A stretch of 64,000 nucleotides of DNA from Streptomyces griseoluteus (GTDB lineage: Bacteria > Actinomycetota > Actinomycetes > Streptomycetales > Streptomycetaceae): positions 1 to 64,000 of the forward strand of contig JOBE01000022.1 in assembly GCA_000717735.1 (NCBI GenBank). Direction: 5' to 3'. Below, piece by piece: positions 1 through 9,143 of this stretch. The position numbers were made by a program, and so were the translations under genes. Position 1 is the first letter of the stretch; the number at the start of each line of letters is the position of its first letter. The notes under the pieces are model-generated. The model made no database searches, was not told the DNA's origin, and was given only the letters and a program-made list of their open reading frames with translations.

Positions 1-36
1 CCCCGGCCCCCCGGCCCCCCGACAAGGGTGAGAGTC

Positions 37-2358
37 ATGAGCGTCGACGAGGACGAGCAGGAATCCCGCGGGTCCCGGGTGGGTCCTGTCCCCCAGGGGG
101 AGCCCGAGTTCCGCCCCTATCACCACCCGGCGGCGGGCTGGGGCGCGGCGAAGAGCGTGACCCGGTTCATGGCGCGCGAGGGCGCCCTGCCGGTGGACGG
201 GCCCCGGGCGATCATGAAGATGAACCATGAGAACACCGGGTTCGACTGCCCCGGGTGCGCCTGGCCCGACGACACCAAGGGCCTGCACCTGGACATCTGC
301 GAGAACGGCATCAAGCACGTCACCTGGGAGATGACCCGTAAGCGGGTCGGGCGCGAGTTCTTCGCCGCCCACTCGGTCACGGAGCTGGCCGGGTGGACCG
401 ACTACGACCTCGAGAACGAGGGCCGGCTCACCGAGCCGATGGTCTACGACCCCGCATCGGACCACTACGTCCCGATCACCTGGAAGGACGCCTTCGAGCT
501 CGTCGGCCGTACCCTGCGCGAGCTGGACGACCCGGACCGGGCCGCGTTCTACACCTCCGGCCGGCTCGGCAACGAGGCGACCTTCCTCTACCAGCTGATG
601 GCCCGCGAGCTGGGCACGAACAACCTGCCCGACTGTTCCAACATGTGCCACGAGGCCAGCGGCCGGGCCATGCAGGCGTCGCTCGGCACCGGCAAGGGGA
701 CCGTGGACCTCAAGGACTGGGAGTCCGCCGACGCACTGTTCATCTTCGGGGTGAACGCCGCGTCCAACGCGCCCCGGATGCTGACCGCCCTCGCCGAGGC
801 GTACCACCGCGGTGCCCGGATCGTGCACGTCAACCCGCTCGTCGAGGCCGCGGCCACCCGAACGATCATCCCGCACGACTTCAAGGACATGGCCACCTTC
901 CACTCGACCCGGACCAGCACGCTGAACCTGCAGCCCCGCATCGGCGGCGACATGGCCCTGATCCGCGGCATGGCCAAGGCGATCCTCGAACAGTCGGCGA
1001 CCGACCCCAAGGCCCTGGACCAGGAGTTCATCGAGCGCCACACCGCCGGCTTCGATGCCTACCGCGCGGTGTGCGAGGCCACGACGTGGGAGGAGATCGA
1101 GACCCAGTCCGGCCTGAGCCGCGACGACGTCCTGAAGGCGGCGCGGGTGTACGGCGACGCCGACCGCTCCATCATCAGCTGGTGCCTGGGCCTCACCCAG
1201 CACGAGCACGGCGTCGACACCGTCCGGGAGATCGTCAACCTGCTGCTGCTCCGCGGCAACCTGGGCCGCGAGGGGGCGGGGCCTTCCCCGGTACGCGGGC
1301 ACAGCAACGTCCAGGGCAACCGCACCTGCGGCATCGACCACCGCCCCACCGAGGCGTTCCTCGACCGGCTCGCCGAGGTCTGCGCGATCGATCCGCCCCG
1401 CGCACACGGCCTGGACACGGTCGGCGCCATCAAGGCGATGAACGACGGCGACGTGACGGTGTTCGTCGGCATGGGCGGCAACTTCGCCCTGGCGGCACCC
1501 GACACCCCGTACACCTTCGCGGCCCTGGAGAAGTGCGAACTCACCGTCCAGGTGAGCACCAAACTGAACCGCAGCCACATCGTGCACGGCCGGCGGGCCC
1601 TGATCCTGCCGTGCCTGGGACGCACGGAAAAGGACCACCAGCGCAAGGGCGTCCAGAGCACGTCCGTCGAGGACTCGATGAGCATGGTGCATCTCTCCGT
1701 CGGCATGAAGCGCCCGGCCTCGTCCCACCTGCTGTCGGAACCGGCGATCATCGCCGGCATGGCGCGCGCCGCGCTGCCGGACAGCGCCACGCCCTGGGAG
1801 TGGTACGTCGAGGACTACGACCGCATCCGCGACACCATGGCCAAGGCCCTGGACGGCTTCGAGGACTTCAACCGGCGGGTGCGCCTGCCGCTCGGCTTCC
1901 GTATCAAGCAGCCCGCGCGCGAACTGGTCTTCCTCACCCCGTCCGGACGCGCCGAGTTCTCCGACGCTCCGCTGCCGGACGTCGTCCCCGAGCCCGGCAC
2001 CCTGGCGCTCGGCACCATGCGCTCGCACGACCAGTGGAACACGACCATCTACTCCGACAACGACCGGTATCGCGGCATCAAGAACCTGCGCACGCTCGTC
2101 TTCATGAACCGGTCCGACATGCGCGAACGCGGCATCGCCGACATGAGCCCGGTCGACATCACCAGCACCGCGAAGGACGGCAGCCACCGGCACCTCAACG
2201 GCTACCTCGCCGTCCCGTACGACATCACCCGTGGCTGCGCGGCCGGATACATGCCCGAGATGAACGTGCTGTGCGCGCTCGTCGACTACAGCACCCAGAG
2301 CGACCAGCCCATCATGAAGCACGTCAAGGTCACCATCGTCCCGGCCGCCGCCGGCTGA
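37..2358 (+). CDS. FdhF/YdeP-family molybdopterin oxidoreductase
   Basis: Encodes a cytoplasmic molybdopterin-dependent oxidoreductase of the formate-dehydrogenase-alpha-like YdeP group, about 773 residues, the usual length. A CPGC motif lies near residues 71-74 and a DCSNMCHEASG segment near 199-208; the rest is the molybdopterin core followed by a C-terminal MopB/dinucleotide-binding domain (the PSGRAEF and NTTIYSDNDRYRGI segments). An in-frame GTG lies nine bases upstream, but the AAGGGTGAG ribosome site is spaced correctly for the ATG, so I start there. No FdhD or accessory subunit is adjacent and the gene ends in a strong hairpin, so it is probably monocistronic. The substrate cannot be read from sequence; family members are often annotated as formate dehydrogenase without proof. 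Confidence 0.9.
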   Translation: MSVDEDEQESRGSRVGPVPQGEPEFRPYHHPAAGWGAAKSVTRFMAREGALPVDGPRAIMKMNHENTGFDCPGCAWPDDTKGLHLDICENGIKHVTWEMTRKRVGREFFAAHSVTELAGWTDYDLENEGRLTEPMVYDPASDHYVPITWKDAFELVGRTLRELDDPDRAAFYTSGRLGNEATFLYQLMARELGTNNLPDCSNMCHEASGRAMQASLGTGKGTVDLKDWESADALFIFGVNAASNAPRMLTALAEAYHRGARIVHVNPLVEAAATRTIIPHDFKDMATFHSTRTSTLNLQPRIGGDMALIRGMAKAILEQSATDPKALDQEFIERHTAGFDAYRAVCEATTWEEIETQSGLSRDDVLKAARVYGDADRSIISWCLGLTQHEHGVDTVREIVNLLLLRGNLGREGAGPSPVRGHSNVQGNRTCGIDHRPTEAFLDRLAEVCAIDPPRAHGLDTVGAIKAMNDGDVTVFVGMGGNFALAAPDTPYTFAALEKCELTVQVSTKLNRSHIVHGRRALILPCLGRTEKDHQRKGVQSTSVEDSMSMVHLSVGMKRPASSHLLSEPAIIAGMARAALPDSATPWEWYVEDYDRIRDTMAKALDGFEDFNRRVRLPLGFRIKQPARELVFLTPSGRAEFSDAPLPDVVPEPGTLALGTMRSHDQWNTTIYSDNDRYRGIKNLRTLVFMNRSDMRERGIADMSPVDITSTAKDGSHRHLNGYLAVPYDITRGCAAGYMPEMNVLCALVDYSTQSDQPIMKHVKVTIVPAAAG

Positions 2359-2407
2359 CCGCGCACGCCGGTCCCGGTTCACCGCGATCGGGCCCTGCGC
2401 CTGACAG

Positions 2408-2443
2408 CACTCCGCCCCGCCGGGGAGCCGGCGGGGCGGAGTG
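2408..2443. terminator. Hairpin terminator between convergent genes
   Basis: A perfect 16-bp inverted repeat (arms begin CACTCCGCC and end GGCGGAGTG) surrounds a GGAG loop, about 50 bp after the molybdopterin oxidoreductase stop and 25 bp before the end of the convergent PI-PLC gene. It can act in both directions. A short tandem GGGCTGAGT repeat follows it. Confidence 0.85.
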
Positions 2444-2467
2444 GGCTGAGTGGGCTGAGTGGGGGTT

Positions 2468-4855
2468 CTAGATGCGGACGCGGTAGCCGGGGGCTCCGGT
2501 GCCGGTGGCGATCACTCCCTGGTCGGACCACTTGACGGTTCCGGTCGTGCCGGTGGTGTGGAGGTAGGCGTGGATGGCGCCGTTGTCGTCCAGGACGAGA
2601 TAGTCGGCGCGGCCGTCGGCGTTGATGTCGGCGAAACGGATCTGGCCGGCGAGCCAGGTGGAGGAGCCGGTGGCGATGACGCCCTGGTCCGACCAGCCAC
2701 CGCGGCCGTTTCCACCGGTGTTGACGTACGCGCGGGTGGCGCCCTGGTCGCCGACGACGAGGTAGTCGGCCCGGGCGTCGCCGCCGACGTCGGCGAAGCG
2801 GACCTGGTCGCCGGTCCACCCGCTGGAGCCGGTGGCGATGACGCCCCTGTCCTGCCAGCCGCCGCGGCCGTCGCCGCCGTTGTTGACGAAGGCGCGGACG
2901 GCTCCGTTGGCGGGGTCCACGACCAGGTAGTCGACGCGGGCGTCGCCGCCGACGTCGGCGAAGCGGACCTGGTTGGCCGTCCAGTCGCCGGAGCCGGAGG
3001 CGATGACGCCCTGGTCGGTCCACTCGACGGCGCCGGTGGTGGGATGGGCCGTGTTGAGCCAGGCGCGGACGGCCCCGTTGTCGTCCACCACCAGATAGTC
3101 GGCCCGGCCGTCGCCGTTGATGTCCACGTCGTAGTCGCCGGAGTTGACTCCCTGGCGGGGCGGCGCGGGCTTGACCTCGACGGTCTCCTTGATCCAGCCC
3201 TTGGTGACGGCTTCCCCGATGCCGCGCATGAACGCGTTCGTCATCTTGGAGTAGCCGCTGTTGTTGGGATGCAGGTTGTCGTTGAGGTCGTCAGTGGTCA
3301 GTGAGCCCATGCCGACCTGCTGGATCTTGTAGCCCCGCTGGAAGCGGTCCAGGACGATCCCAGGGATCGCCTGGTTGTAGGTGTCGATCCGGGCCTGGAC
3401 CGCGGGGTCGGTGGCCGGCACCAGGGTGGCGACCACGACCACCGTGTCGGGCGAGGCCGTGTGGATCTGGTCGATGAGCGTAGCCAGCCGCTGGGGCGCG
3501 GTCGCCACCTGGTAGTTGCGGTTCATGTCGTTGGTGCCGATGTGCAGCGTGATCAGATTGGGTTTCGCCGCCGCCAGCCAGGTCTCGATGCTCGCCTGCA
3601 ACTCGTCGATGCGCCAGCCCGAGTGCCCCTCGTGACGTGTCACGCCGTCGGCGTCGACCAGGGAACCCACGAACTCCACCACGCCGCCCGAACGCTGGAC
3701 GAGTCTCGCCGCCAGGGCGGGCCGGTAGCCGGTCCGGGTGGTGCTGCCCACGCCCAGGGTGATCGAATCGCCCAGGGGCATGACCGTCAGCCGCGGCGTC
3801 TGCCATGTGAGGCCGTCCCACGGCCGGTTCGCGGCGATGATCGTATTGATCATGGCGTAGCCGGGGTAGTCCATCATGATTTCGCCGGTGCGGTTCCTCA
3901 CCTCCCCCAGCGGGCCGAGGACCTTTTCGTTCACCCGGTCCGCGACGGCCTTGGGATACGCGAAGGCGCTGGAGCCGCTCGTGTGGTTCACGTAGATGCG
4001 GTGGGCGTCGTTGTCGTTGTCGGTCGCGGTGAGATGGTCGGTGACCTTACGGACCTTCTCGTCGATGTCGCCGGGGAGAATGGTCGGTACGTTCCACGCG
4101 TCCTGGATGGAGAGGCTGTCGCCGTTGATGCCGTACCTGCCGCTGTCCTCACCGATATTGCGGAAGCGCTCCAGGACGATCTTTCCGCGGACTTCACTCA
4201 ACTTCGGAACGGCTGCCTGACCCGCACCGCTGACCGACGGCCCCCAGAACCTCTTGGCGTTCGGGTCTCCGTCGATGTACGTGCGGAAAATTGCGGCGCG
4301 TTGCGCGTCGGTCGTACTTTGTGGTTCGTCATTGCAGACTTCGATGGCTTCGCTGTTGTTGTCGCACTCGGCCCGCATGTGCATCATGACGGTTTCGCTG
4401 GGATGCGCCGCCAGGAAGTCGTTCAACACCCTGAGGACGTCGCCGAAGTTCGCGTCCTGGTACACCGCGCCGTGGTGGATCGTGAAACTTCCGCCGATGG
4501 CCCGCACGCGGATGTCGATGGACCTGATGCCCGCCTGGAGCTGAGCGGCGAGCGTCTGGGCGCTGGGGCCGCCGTTCTGCTGCGTGTACGTGCTGTCGCC
4601 GCCGCGGATCGACAGCGTGTCGTGGGTGCCGGGCACGGAGAGCCAGCCGAGCGGCGTCTCGCCGTCGATTCCCTTCATCCAGTCGGGATTGTTCGCCTTC
4701 CCCAGTGACCGGTAGGCCGGGTTGTCCGTGTCGTCATCCAGCGCCCATGCCGTTCCAGGGGCCAGGACGGCGAGTATTCCGGTCATGGCCATGAAGGCGG
4801 TGAGCAGGGCGACAACTCTGTGCCACCCGGCTCTCTTCGCAATGCAATGTCTCAC
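2468..4855 (-). CDS. Secreted PI-PLC / SGNH-hydrolase / VCBS-repeat protein
   Basis: A secreted three-part protein of about 795 residues. The signal peptide has a basic n-region, a hydrophobic stretch and a cut after an AWA-like site near residue 38. Next comes a phosphatidylinositol-specific phospholipase C X domain (about 55-350) with both catalytic histidines in place (GTHD near 78, HHG near 128). A GDSL/SGNH esterase domain follows (about 358-555; GDS near 364, GTND near 442, DNLHP with the Asp-His pair near 526-529). The C-terminus holds VCBS/FG-GAP repeats (DxNxDGxxDY type, about 573-795) likely to bind calcium or aid adhesion. A GTG eight codons upstream is possible, but GGAG lies seven bases before the GTG chosen here. 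Likely role: extracellular lipid or ester breakdown. The domain calls are firm; the substrates are not known. Confidence 0.88.
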   Translation of the reverse strand: MRHCIAKRAGWHRVVALLTAFMAMTGILAVLAPGTAWALDDDTDNPAYRSLGKANNPDWMKGIDGETPLGWLSVPGTHDTLSIRGGDSTYTQQNGGPSAQTLAAQLQAGIRSIDIRVRAIGGSFTIHHGAVYQDANFGDVLRVLNDFLAAHPSETVMMHMRAECDNNSEAIEVCNDEPQSTTDAQRAAIFRTYIDGDPNAKRFWGPSVSGAGQAAVPKLSEVRGKIVLERFRNIGEDSGRYGINGDSLSIQDAWNVPTILPGDIDEKVRKVTDHLTATDNDNDAHRIYVNHTSGSSAFAYPKAVADRVNEKVLGPLGEVRNRTGEIMMDYPGYAMINTIIAANRPWDGLTWQTPRLTVMPLGDSITLGVGSTTRTGYRPALAARLVQRSGGVVEFVGSLVDADGVTRHEGHSGWRIDELQASIETWLAAAKPNLITLHIGTNDMNRNYQVATAPQRLATLIDQIHTASPDTVVVVATLVPATDPAVQARIDTYNQAIPGIVLDRFQRGYKIQQVGMGSLTTDDLNDNLHPNNSGYSKMTNAFMRGIGEAVTKGWIKETVEVKPAPPRQGVNSGDYDVDINGDGRADYLVVDDNGAVRAWLNTAHPTTGAVEWTDQGVIASGSGDWTANQVRFADVGGDARVDYLVVDPANGAVRAFVNNGGDGRGGWQDRGVIATGSSGWTGDQVRFADVGGDARADYLVVGDQGATRAYVNTGGNGRGGWSDQGVIATGSSTWLAGQIRFADINADGRADYLVLDDNGAIHAYLHTTGTTGTVKWSDQGVIATGTGAPGYRVRI

Positions 4856-5086
4856 GCAAGGTCTCCAAAAAGCGTTCACACATATCTGCCCTCGATGCCT
4901 CGCGCGGGTTTGCTAATCTTCGAGAAGGGTGTGGTGAGTTCGCCTCGGAAGCCGCACGCATACCTCTGTTTCCCCCGCAGGGCGACAGGCCTTTCGCGAG
5001 CATCCCGCACCCTGCTGTCGTCTCGATAACGTGCCGCTAACGGCTGACCGGTGGACAGCCCCACGACTAGGTGCGGAAGCGGCGGG

Positions 5087-6622
5087 TCACGGAGCGAAGG
5101 AGAGCATGCGCGGCTTGTGCTGAGCGTCGTCGCCGCTCAGGCCCGCAGGTGCGAGGACGAGTCGGTCGCCCGCGTAGGCGTTCTTCCCGACGGCTCCCAT
5201 CCCGAACTCGACCCTCGCGGTGGACGCGGGCAGCTTCAGGACGTCCTTGATCGAGTCGGCGCTGCCCGGACCGACCCGGAAGACCCGCCCGGGACTGCTG
5301 AGCGTGCCCACCTGATAGACGAACCCGGTCTTCCCCGTTCCGGCGCGGAGGGGGAAGTAGCCGTACGAGGTCTCCTCCGACTTCACGCCCCAGACCAGTT
5401 TCCCGGTGGTGAGGTCGTAGGCGCCGACGCGGTCGTCGCCGCCCAGGAGGACGAGTCCCCCGCCGACGACGGCCTCCCGGCAGTCCTGGGCGTCGGCCGA
5501 GGTGTCCACCGAGTCACCGCAGTGCTTGAAGCCCTTCCCCCGGGGGTCGATGGTCCTGCGTGCCCGGCCGTCGGGTCCGAGGGCGACGACCCGCCAGTCG
5601 TCGGCGTGGGTCTCCCGGTGCACGGTGGTGATCACGGCCGGGGCGACGGAGAGCACCTGGCCGATTCTGCGGCCAGGCTCGGTTCGGTAGCGCCACCGGA
5701 CCTTGCCCGTCGCCGGGTCGATCTCCCGGACCTGGTCGTAGGCCTTCTCCAGTGCGGTGATCGCGCAGTCGGCGAGCACCAGGAGCCGGCTGCCGCCCGC
5801 GACCCTGCCGGGGTAGCACTTGCCGGGGTTCTCCATGGGGATGTCGTACAGCTTCTTTCCGTCGGCGACCTTGTACGCGGCGGCCTTCATGCTCTGGACG
5901 ATCGCGACGGTGCCGCCGCTGATCGCGCTGTCCACGATGATCGTGTCGTCCCCCGCGCCGGTCTCGGTCAGCCGCTTGTGCCAGCCGGCCTTCCCGGTGC
6001 GCAGGTCGATCATCCGGAGCTGGTTGCACCGGGCGCCGGTCCAGGCCTCGACGTTCTGCAGGACGATGACGACCTTGCCGTCGGGGGTCGCGTTGACCGG
6101 GGTCTCACAGACAGGCGTCGGGAGGGTGACGCTCCACAACTGGGCACCGTCGCTGAGCCGGTGGGCGACGACCCTCTTGTAGATGGCCTGGACGACGGTG
6201 TCGCCGACGATCCAGAGGTCTTCGGTCGGGATGTTCCGGCGGGGCAGGTCGGTGCGGTCGTCGACGATCCAGGCGCTCGCCTCACCGGGCTCGCGCCGCT
6301 GCGCGATCTCCGCGGTGGTGGGGATGCGGGAGGGCGTCGGGTTGGGACGGGCGCTCGCCGTCGGCGGCGCCGCGGCCGGCGGGGCGGGGATCTTCGATCC
6401 GGCGCTGTCCGATCCCGCGTGGTCCGGTCCCGTGCGCTCGCTCAGGGCGTACACGCCGACGCCGGCGAGCAGCAGGAGGGCGAGGGCCGCGGCGGCCACC
6501 GGCCACCGTCGGCGGCGCGGGCGGGGCGGTGGCGGGCCGTAGCCCTCGGGGGCGTACGGATTGTCGGGCGCGGGCCAGGGCGGCGGGCGGTGCCTGTACC
6601 AGGGCTCGTGCGACTGCGACAT
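5087..6622 (-). CDS. Membrane-anchored PQQ-type beta-propeller protein
   Basis: 511 residues. A proline-rich cytoplasmic N-terminus (about 1-40) and an RRRR stop-transfer segment precede one transmembrane helix (about 43-60). An extracytoplasmic seven- to eight-bladed PQQ-like propeller follows, with recurrent blade motifs such as GKVRWRYRT and TGKLVWGVKSEE. The ATG has an AGGGGGAA ribosome site. Propellers of this kind are common in Streptomyces as sensor or scaffold domains and usually do not bind PQQ. The next gene downstream is the PI-PLC gene, separated by about 230 bp; the lipoprotein gene lies 54 bp upstream on the same strand and may be co-transcribed. No catalytic role can be assigned. 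Confidence 0.85.
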   Translation of the reverse strand: MSQSHEPWYRHRPPPWPAPDNPYAPEGYGPPPPRPRRRRWPVAAAALALLLLAGVGVYALSERTGPDHAGSDSAGSKIPAPPAAAPPTASARPNPTPSRIPTTAEIAQRREPGEASAWIVDDRTDLPRRNIPTEDLWIVGDTVVQAIYKRVVAHRLSDGAQLWSVTLPTPVCETPVNATPDGKVVIVLQNVEAWTGARCNQLRMIDLRTGKAGWHKRLTETGAGDDTIIVDSAISGGTVAIVQSMKAAAYKVADGKKLYDIPMENPGKCYPGRVAGGSRLLVLADCAITALEKAYDQVREIDPATGKVRWRYRTEPGRRIGQVLSVAPAVITTVHRETHADDWRVVALGPDGRARRTIDPRGKGFKHCGDSVDTSADAQDCREAVVGGGLVLLGGDDRVGAYDLTTGKLVWGVKSEETSYGYFPLRAGTGKTGFVYQVGTLSSPGRVFRVGPGSADSIKDVLKLPASTARVEFGMGAVGKNAYAGDRLVLAPAGLSGDDAQHKPRMLSFAP

Positions 6623-6676
6623 GCGGTTCCCCCTACGACGATGCGAGCGGCCTCCCCGTGGAACGGGTCTACGGCG

Positions 6677-7219
6677 TTACTTCCAGACGGCGATCGGGTG
6701 CCCCTTACGGGATTCGGGCAGCCACTCGACCTGGGTCGGTCCCTTCTCGCCCTCATCGGTGAGGTAGACGCCGCACGATGTGTAACTCTGGCCCTTCGGG
6801 GCGCTGTCGAAGACCTTCTGGTCCGTGTCATCGGCGGTGCACGCCGTGAACTCCGGTGCCGTCTCCATCGTGACGTCGCCGTCCGCGTCGACGGTCGGGG
6901 TGGGGAAACCGGGCCCGATGCTCAGATACGTGAGTCGCCCGTCATCGCCCACGACGTCGAGGTCGGGCCACTTGGCCGCGCCGTCCGCGGTCTTGGTGAC
7001 GCGGTAGTGGACGTAGTAGGGCGTCCGGCCGGCATACCGATCGGGGTTCTGTAGTACCGACAGGTCGCCGGCACTGCCCTGTTCCACCCTCAGGACGGTC
7101 ACTTCGAGGTCGTCGCCGGTGGCCTTTCCGCCGTACGAGAGCTCCTGTTCGGAGGAGCAGGCGGTGAGGACGACAGCGGCCAGGGCGATCAGGGCGGTGT
7201 GCTTCGGCCGGATCTTCAA
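6677..7219 (-). CDS. Small secreted lipoprotein, function unknown
   Basis: 180 residues starting at TTG with GGGGA upstream. The N-terminus is a typical lipoprotein signal with lipobox LTAC and the acylated cysteine near residue 21, so the mature part should sit on the outer face of the membrane. The mature domain looks like an all-beta DUF4352-like fold (EVTVLRVEQG, then YYVHYRVTKT). It lies 54 bp upstream of the beta-propeller gene on the same strand, which suggests an operon and possibly a shared surface function. I do not recognise a characterised family. Confidence 0.8.
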   Translation of the reverse strand: MKIRPKHTALIALAAVVLTACSSEQELSYGGKATGDDLEVTVLRVEQGSAGDLSVLQNPDRYAGRTPYYVHYRVTKTADGAAKWPDLDVVGDDGRLTYLSIGPGFPTPTVDADGDVTMETAPEFTACTADDTDQKVFDSAPKGQSYTSCGVYLTDEGEKGPTQVEWLPESRKGHPIAVWK

Positions 7220-7268
7220 GGTGTTCCCCGTGGGTCAGGTGTGGTCCGGCCCCCGGCCGGAGTCGACC

Positions 7269-8552
7269 TCAGGGCCGCACGTCGCGTGCGCCGGGTCCCG
7301 GCGAAGCCTTGCGGCACGGGCCCGGTCCTACGCCGCCGACTCTCCCCCGAGCCACTGCAAGCCCGATGAAATCCCCATGAACCCTTTCGGGTACGGGGTA
7401 CGGGGTGGTGGGGTGCGGACGGCGCGGGCCCGCGGGGCACCGTGTCGGAGGGACGCGGCGCAGGGCGAGAAGAGTGGCGTCGTCGGTGCGATGGGGGCCG
7501 TAGAGCAGGTCGAGGAGGCGGGGGCCAGCGCGTCCTGGAAGCGGGGCAGGACGGCGTCGCGGAGCACGTCGGCGACCTCGGTCAGCGCCGCGGCGCGTGA
7601 ACGCTGGCGGCGGGCCTCCTCGTCGGCGGCCCGGGCCAGGGCGCGGCGCCGGTGATCGTCGCTGACGTCGATGAGGACGGCCCGCAGCGCCCATACGGGT
7701 CCCGCCTTGGGGCGTACCGGCTCGGCGACCATGCGGATGAACCGCTGGACGGGACCGCGCATGCGCAGCTCGCGCGAGGAGCTTCGTTTGCGCAGCAGTA
7801 CGTCGTAGAGCAGGCCGCAGAACTCGGGCAGGCTGTCGGCGGCGACCAGGGAGGCGAGACCTCGCAGGTCGGGGACGGGGTCCGTCCGGCCCAGGCCGAG
7901 GAGGTAGTCGAGGCCGAGGGACGGCTCGACGGTGCCGTCGGCGAGGTTCCACTCCGCCCAGCAGGTCCTGCCCGGTTTCTGGGCGGCTTTCGCCATACGG
8001 ACGCGGTGCCCCGGTTCCCAGGTGACGAGGAGGTCATGACCGAAGGGGGCGACGTGGACCTCGTTGCTCAGCCGGGCGGGAGGACCGTCCGGGCGGGGGA
8101 CGAACCACTCCACCGCCTCGGGTCCCTGGGGCCCGCTCGTGGTGGGCGTCGGCGAACATGCGGGGAAGTCCGGTGCGCTCCATGACGGGAAAGCGCTCGA
8201 ACAGCGCGGCCGGCCCGGTCCAGGGCGGTACGGATCCGGGCGGGATGTGCCTGGCGGCTTAGGCTCGGGCGCACGCGTTCCGCGCCACGTACAGGAAGTC
8301 CTCGATCCGGCCGTCGTCGGCGAGTACGGGCCTGACCAGGATCGCCGCCATCGGCATGGCGTCCAGGAGGTCGCTCACGGAGTCCGGGACCGGCTCCGGG
8401 GGCTCGCCGGCCGGGCGTGCGGCTTCACGGGGCGGCGGCCGGTGGACGTCGGCGTAGGCGGCGATCCGCTCCCTCTGGGAGGGCGGCAGCTCGCCCACGG
8501 CCCGGAGGTCCAGCCGCCGGTGCACGTCCCGACCGGGAGGGAGATGCTTCAC
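7269..8552 (-). pseudogene. Degraded PAS/SpoIIE-type (PP2C) phosphatase gene
   Basis: Pieces of one protein lie in different frames. From a GTG at 8552 the reading runs to RNACARA and a TAA at 8259. After that stop the same frame continues sensibly (LFERFPVMERTGLPRMFADAHHER) to about 8130, where it shifts inside a run of G. The next piece (EAVEWFVPRP through a PAS-like domain to RDAVLPRFQDAL) occupies 7530-8120. It then jumps, in another frame, directly to DLLYGPHRTDDATLLALRR, the typical C-terminal end of a SpoIIE phosphatase. The roughly 150-200 residue catalytic core with its metal-binding aspartates is missing. One nonsense codon, one frameshift and one internal deletion make an active enzyme very unlikely. 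The 3' limit is approximate. Confidence 0.75.
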
Positions 8553-8624
8553 GGGCGCCGCCCTTCCAGGGGATGTCCGCTGCGACGCGTCACCCTCACG
8601 CCCTCCCGGGGTCAGCGGCCCCGG

Positions 8625-8906
8625 TCACTCGGCGGTCACGTCCAGGAGGCGCCGGGTGCGGGCGCTCGCGCCGCTGAGCGCGAGGGGGATGCCCAGGCTC
8701 GCGCACATGCGGTGGGCGCGGGCGAGGGTGCTGAGGGTGGCGGGGGTGGGGTCGGCGGTCGGGACGGTGATGACCACGCGGACGGGGCGGTGCGCCTGGA
8801 CCAGCGCCTGGATCTGGAGGGCGCCGGCGGCCCGGTTGGTGACGTCCAGGTCGCGGTGGAGCGTCACCCGAAGGACGTGGTGACGTACGGCGTGGCTGAT
8901 GAGCAA
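8625..8906 (-). CDS. Small STAS-like protein
   Basis: 93 residues starting at TTG, chosen because a strong GGAGGG site lies five bases upstream. The pattern is short and alternating beta-alpha: a strand (HHVLRVTLHRDLDV), a helix (RAAGALQIQALVQAH), a strand (RVVITVP), a helix and a final strand (GIPLALSG). This resembles the STAS fold of anti-sigma-factor antagonists, and similar small proteins occur in Streptomyces beside SpoIIE-type phosphatases. The neighbouring phosphatase gene is broken, so this may be an orphaned partner. The usual phosphorylatable serine context (DxSG) is not obvious, so the anti-sigma link is inference. Confidence 0.6.
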   Translation of the reverse strand: MLISHAVRHHVLRVTLHRDLDVTNRAAGALQIQALVQAHRPVRVVITVPTADPTPATLSTLARAHRMCASLGIPLALSGASARTRRLLDVTAE

Positions 8907-9091
8907 GGTGTCCCTCCGCGCAGGACGAGGCGCCACAGCCGTTCGCGCTGTGGGCGGTTCGTCCGAGGATGCCACGGAGACCGCTCCGACCGGCGACAAC
9001 GCGGCGGAGAGGGGTCCCTGACGAGGTGCCCGACGTGACCGACGGGCTCGGAGCGGCTCCACGTAGGGTGGGGAGGGCCGGGTACGACCGG

Positions 9092-9105
9092 TCGAGATTT
9101 CGAAC
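9092..9105. promoter_or_regulatory. Possible IclR-type operator before esterase gene
   Basis: TCGAGATTTCGAAC lies 38 bp upstream of the esterase start and matches about 12 of 15 positions of the TYCGRAATATCGAAC motif seen at 40.79 and 58.71 kb. A single weak match; it may be chance. Confidence 0.3.
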
Positions 9106-9143
9106 GTGACCTCTCTCACCAGGCGACTTCCCAGGCGGTGTTC

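Noticed and set aside
393..2471. Long open frame overlapping the first gene
   Set aside because: Proline/arginine-rich shadow of the molybdopterin oxidoreductase in another frame, typical of high GC; the real frame has clear motifs.
2500..3160. Regular repeats suggesting a CRISPR-like array
   Set aside because: They are in frame with VCBS/FG-GAP repeats of the secreted phospholipase and have protein-coding spacing.
4856..5086. PHO-box direct repeats before the PI-PLC gene
   Set aside because: Looked for GTTCAYY-like 11-base repeats; only a single poor match (CGAACTCACC), so PhoP control is not supported.
5051..7054. Long plus-strand open frame opposite the beta-propeller and lipoprotein genes
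   Set aside because: Low-complexity mirror of genes on the other strand; the minus strand has signal peptides, ribosome sites and fold motifs.
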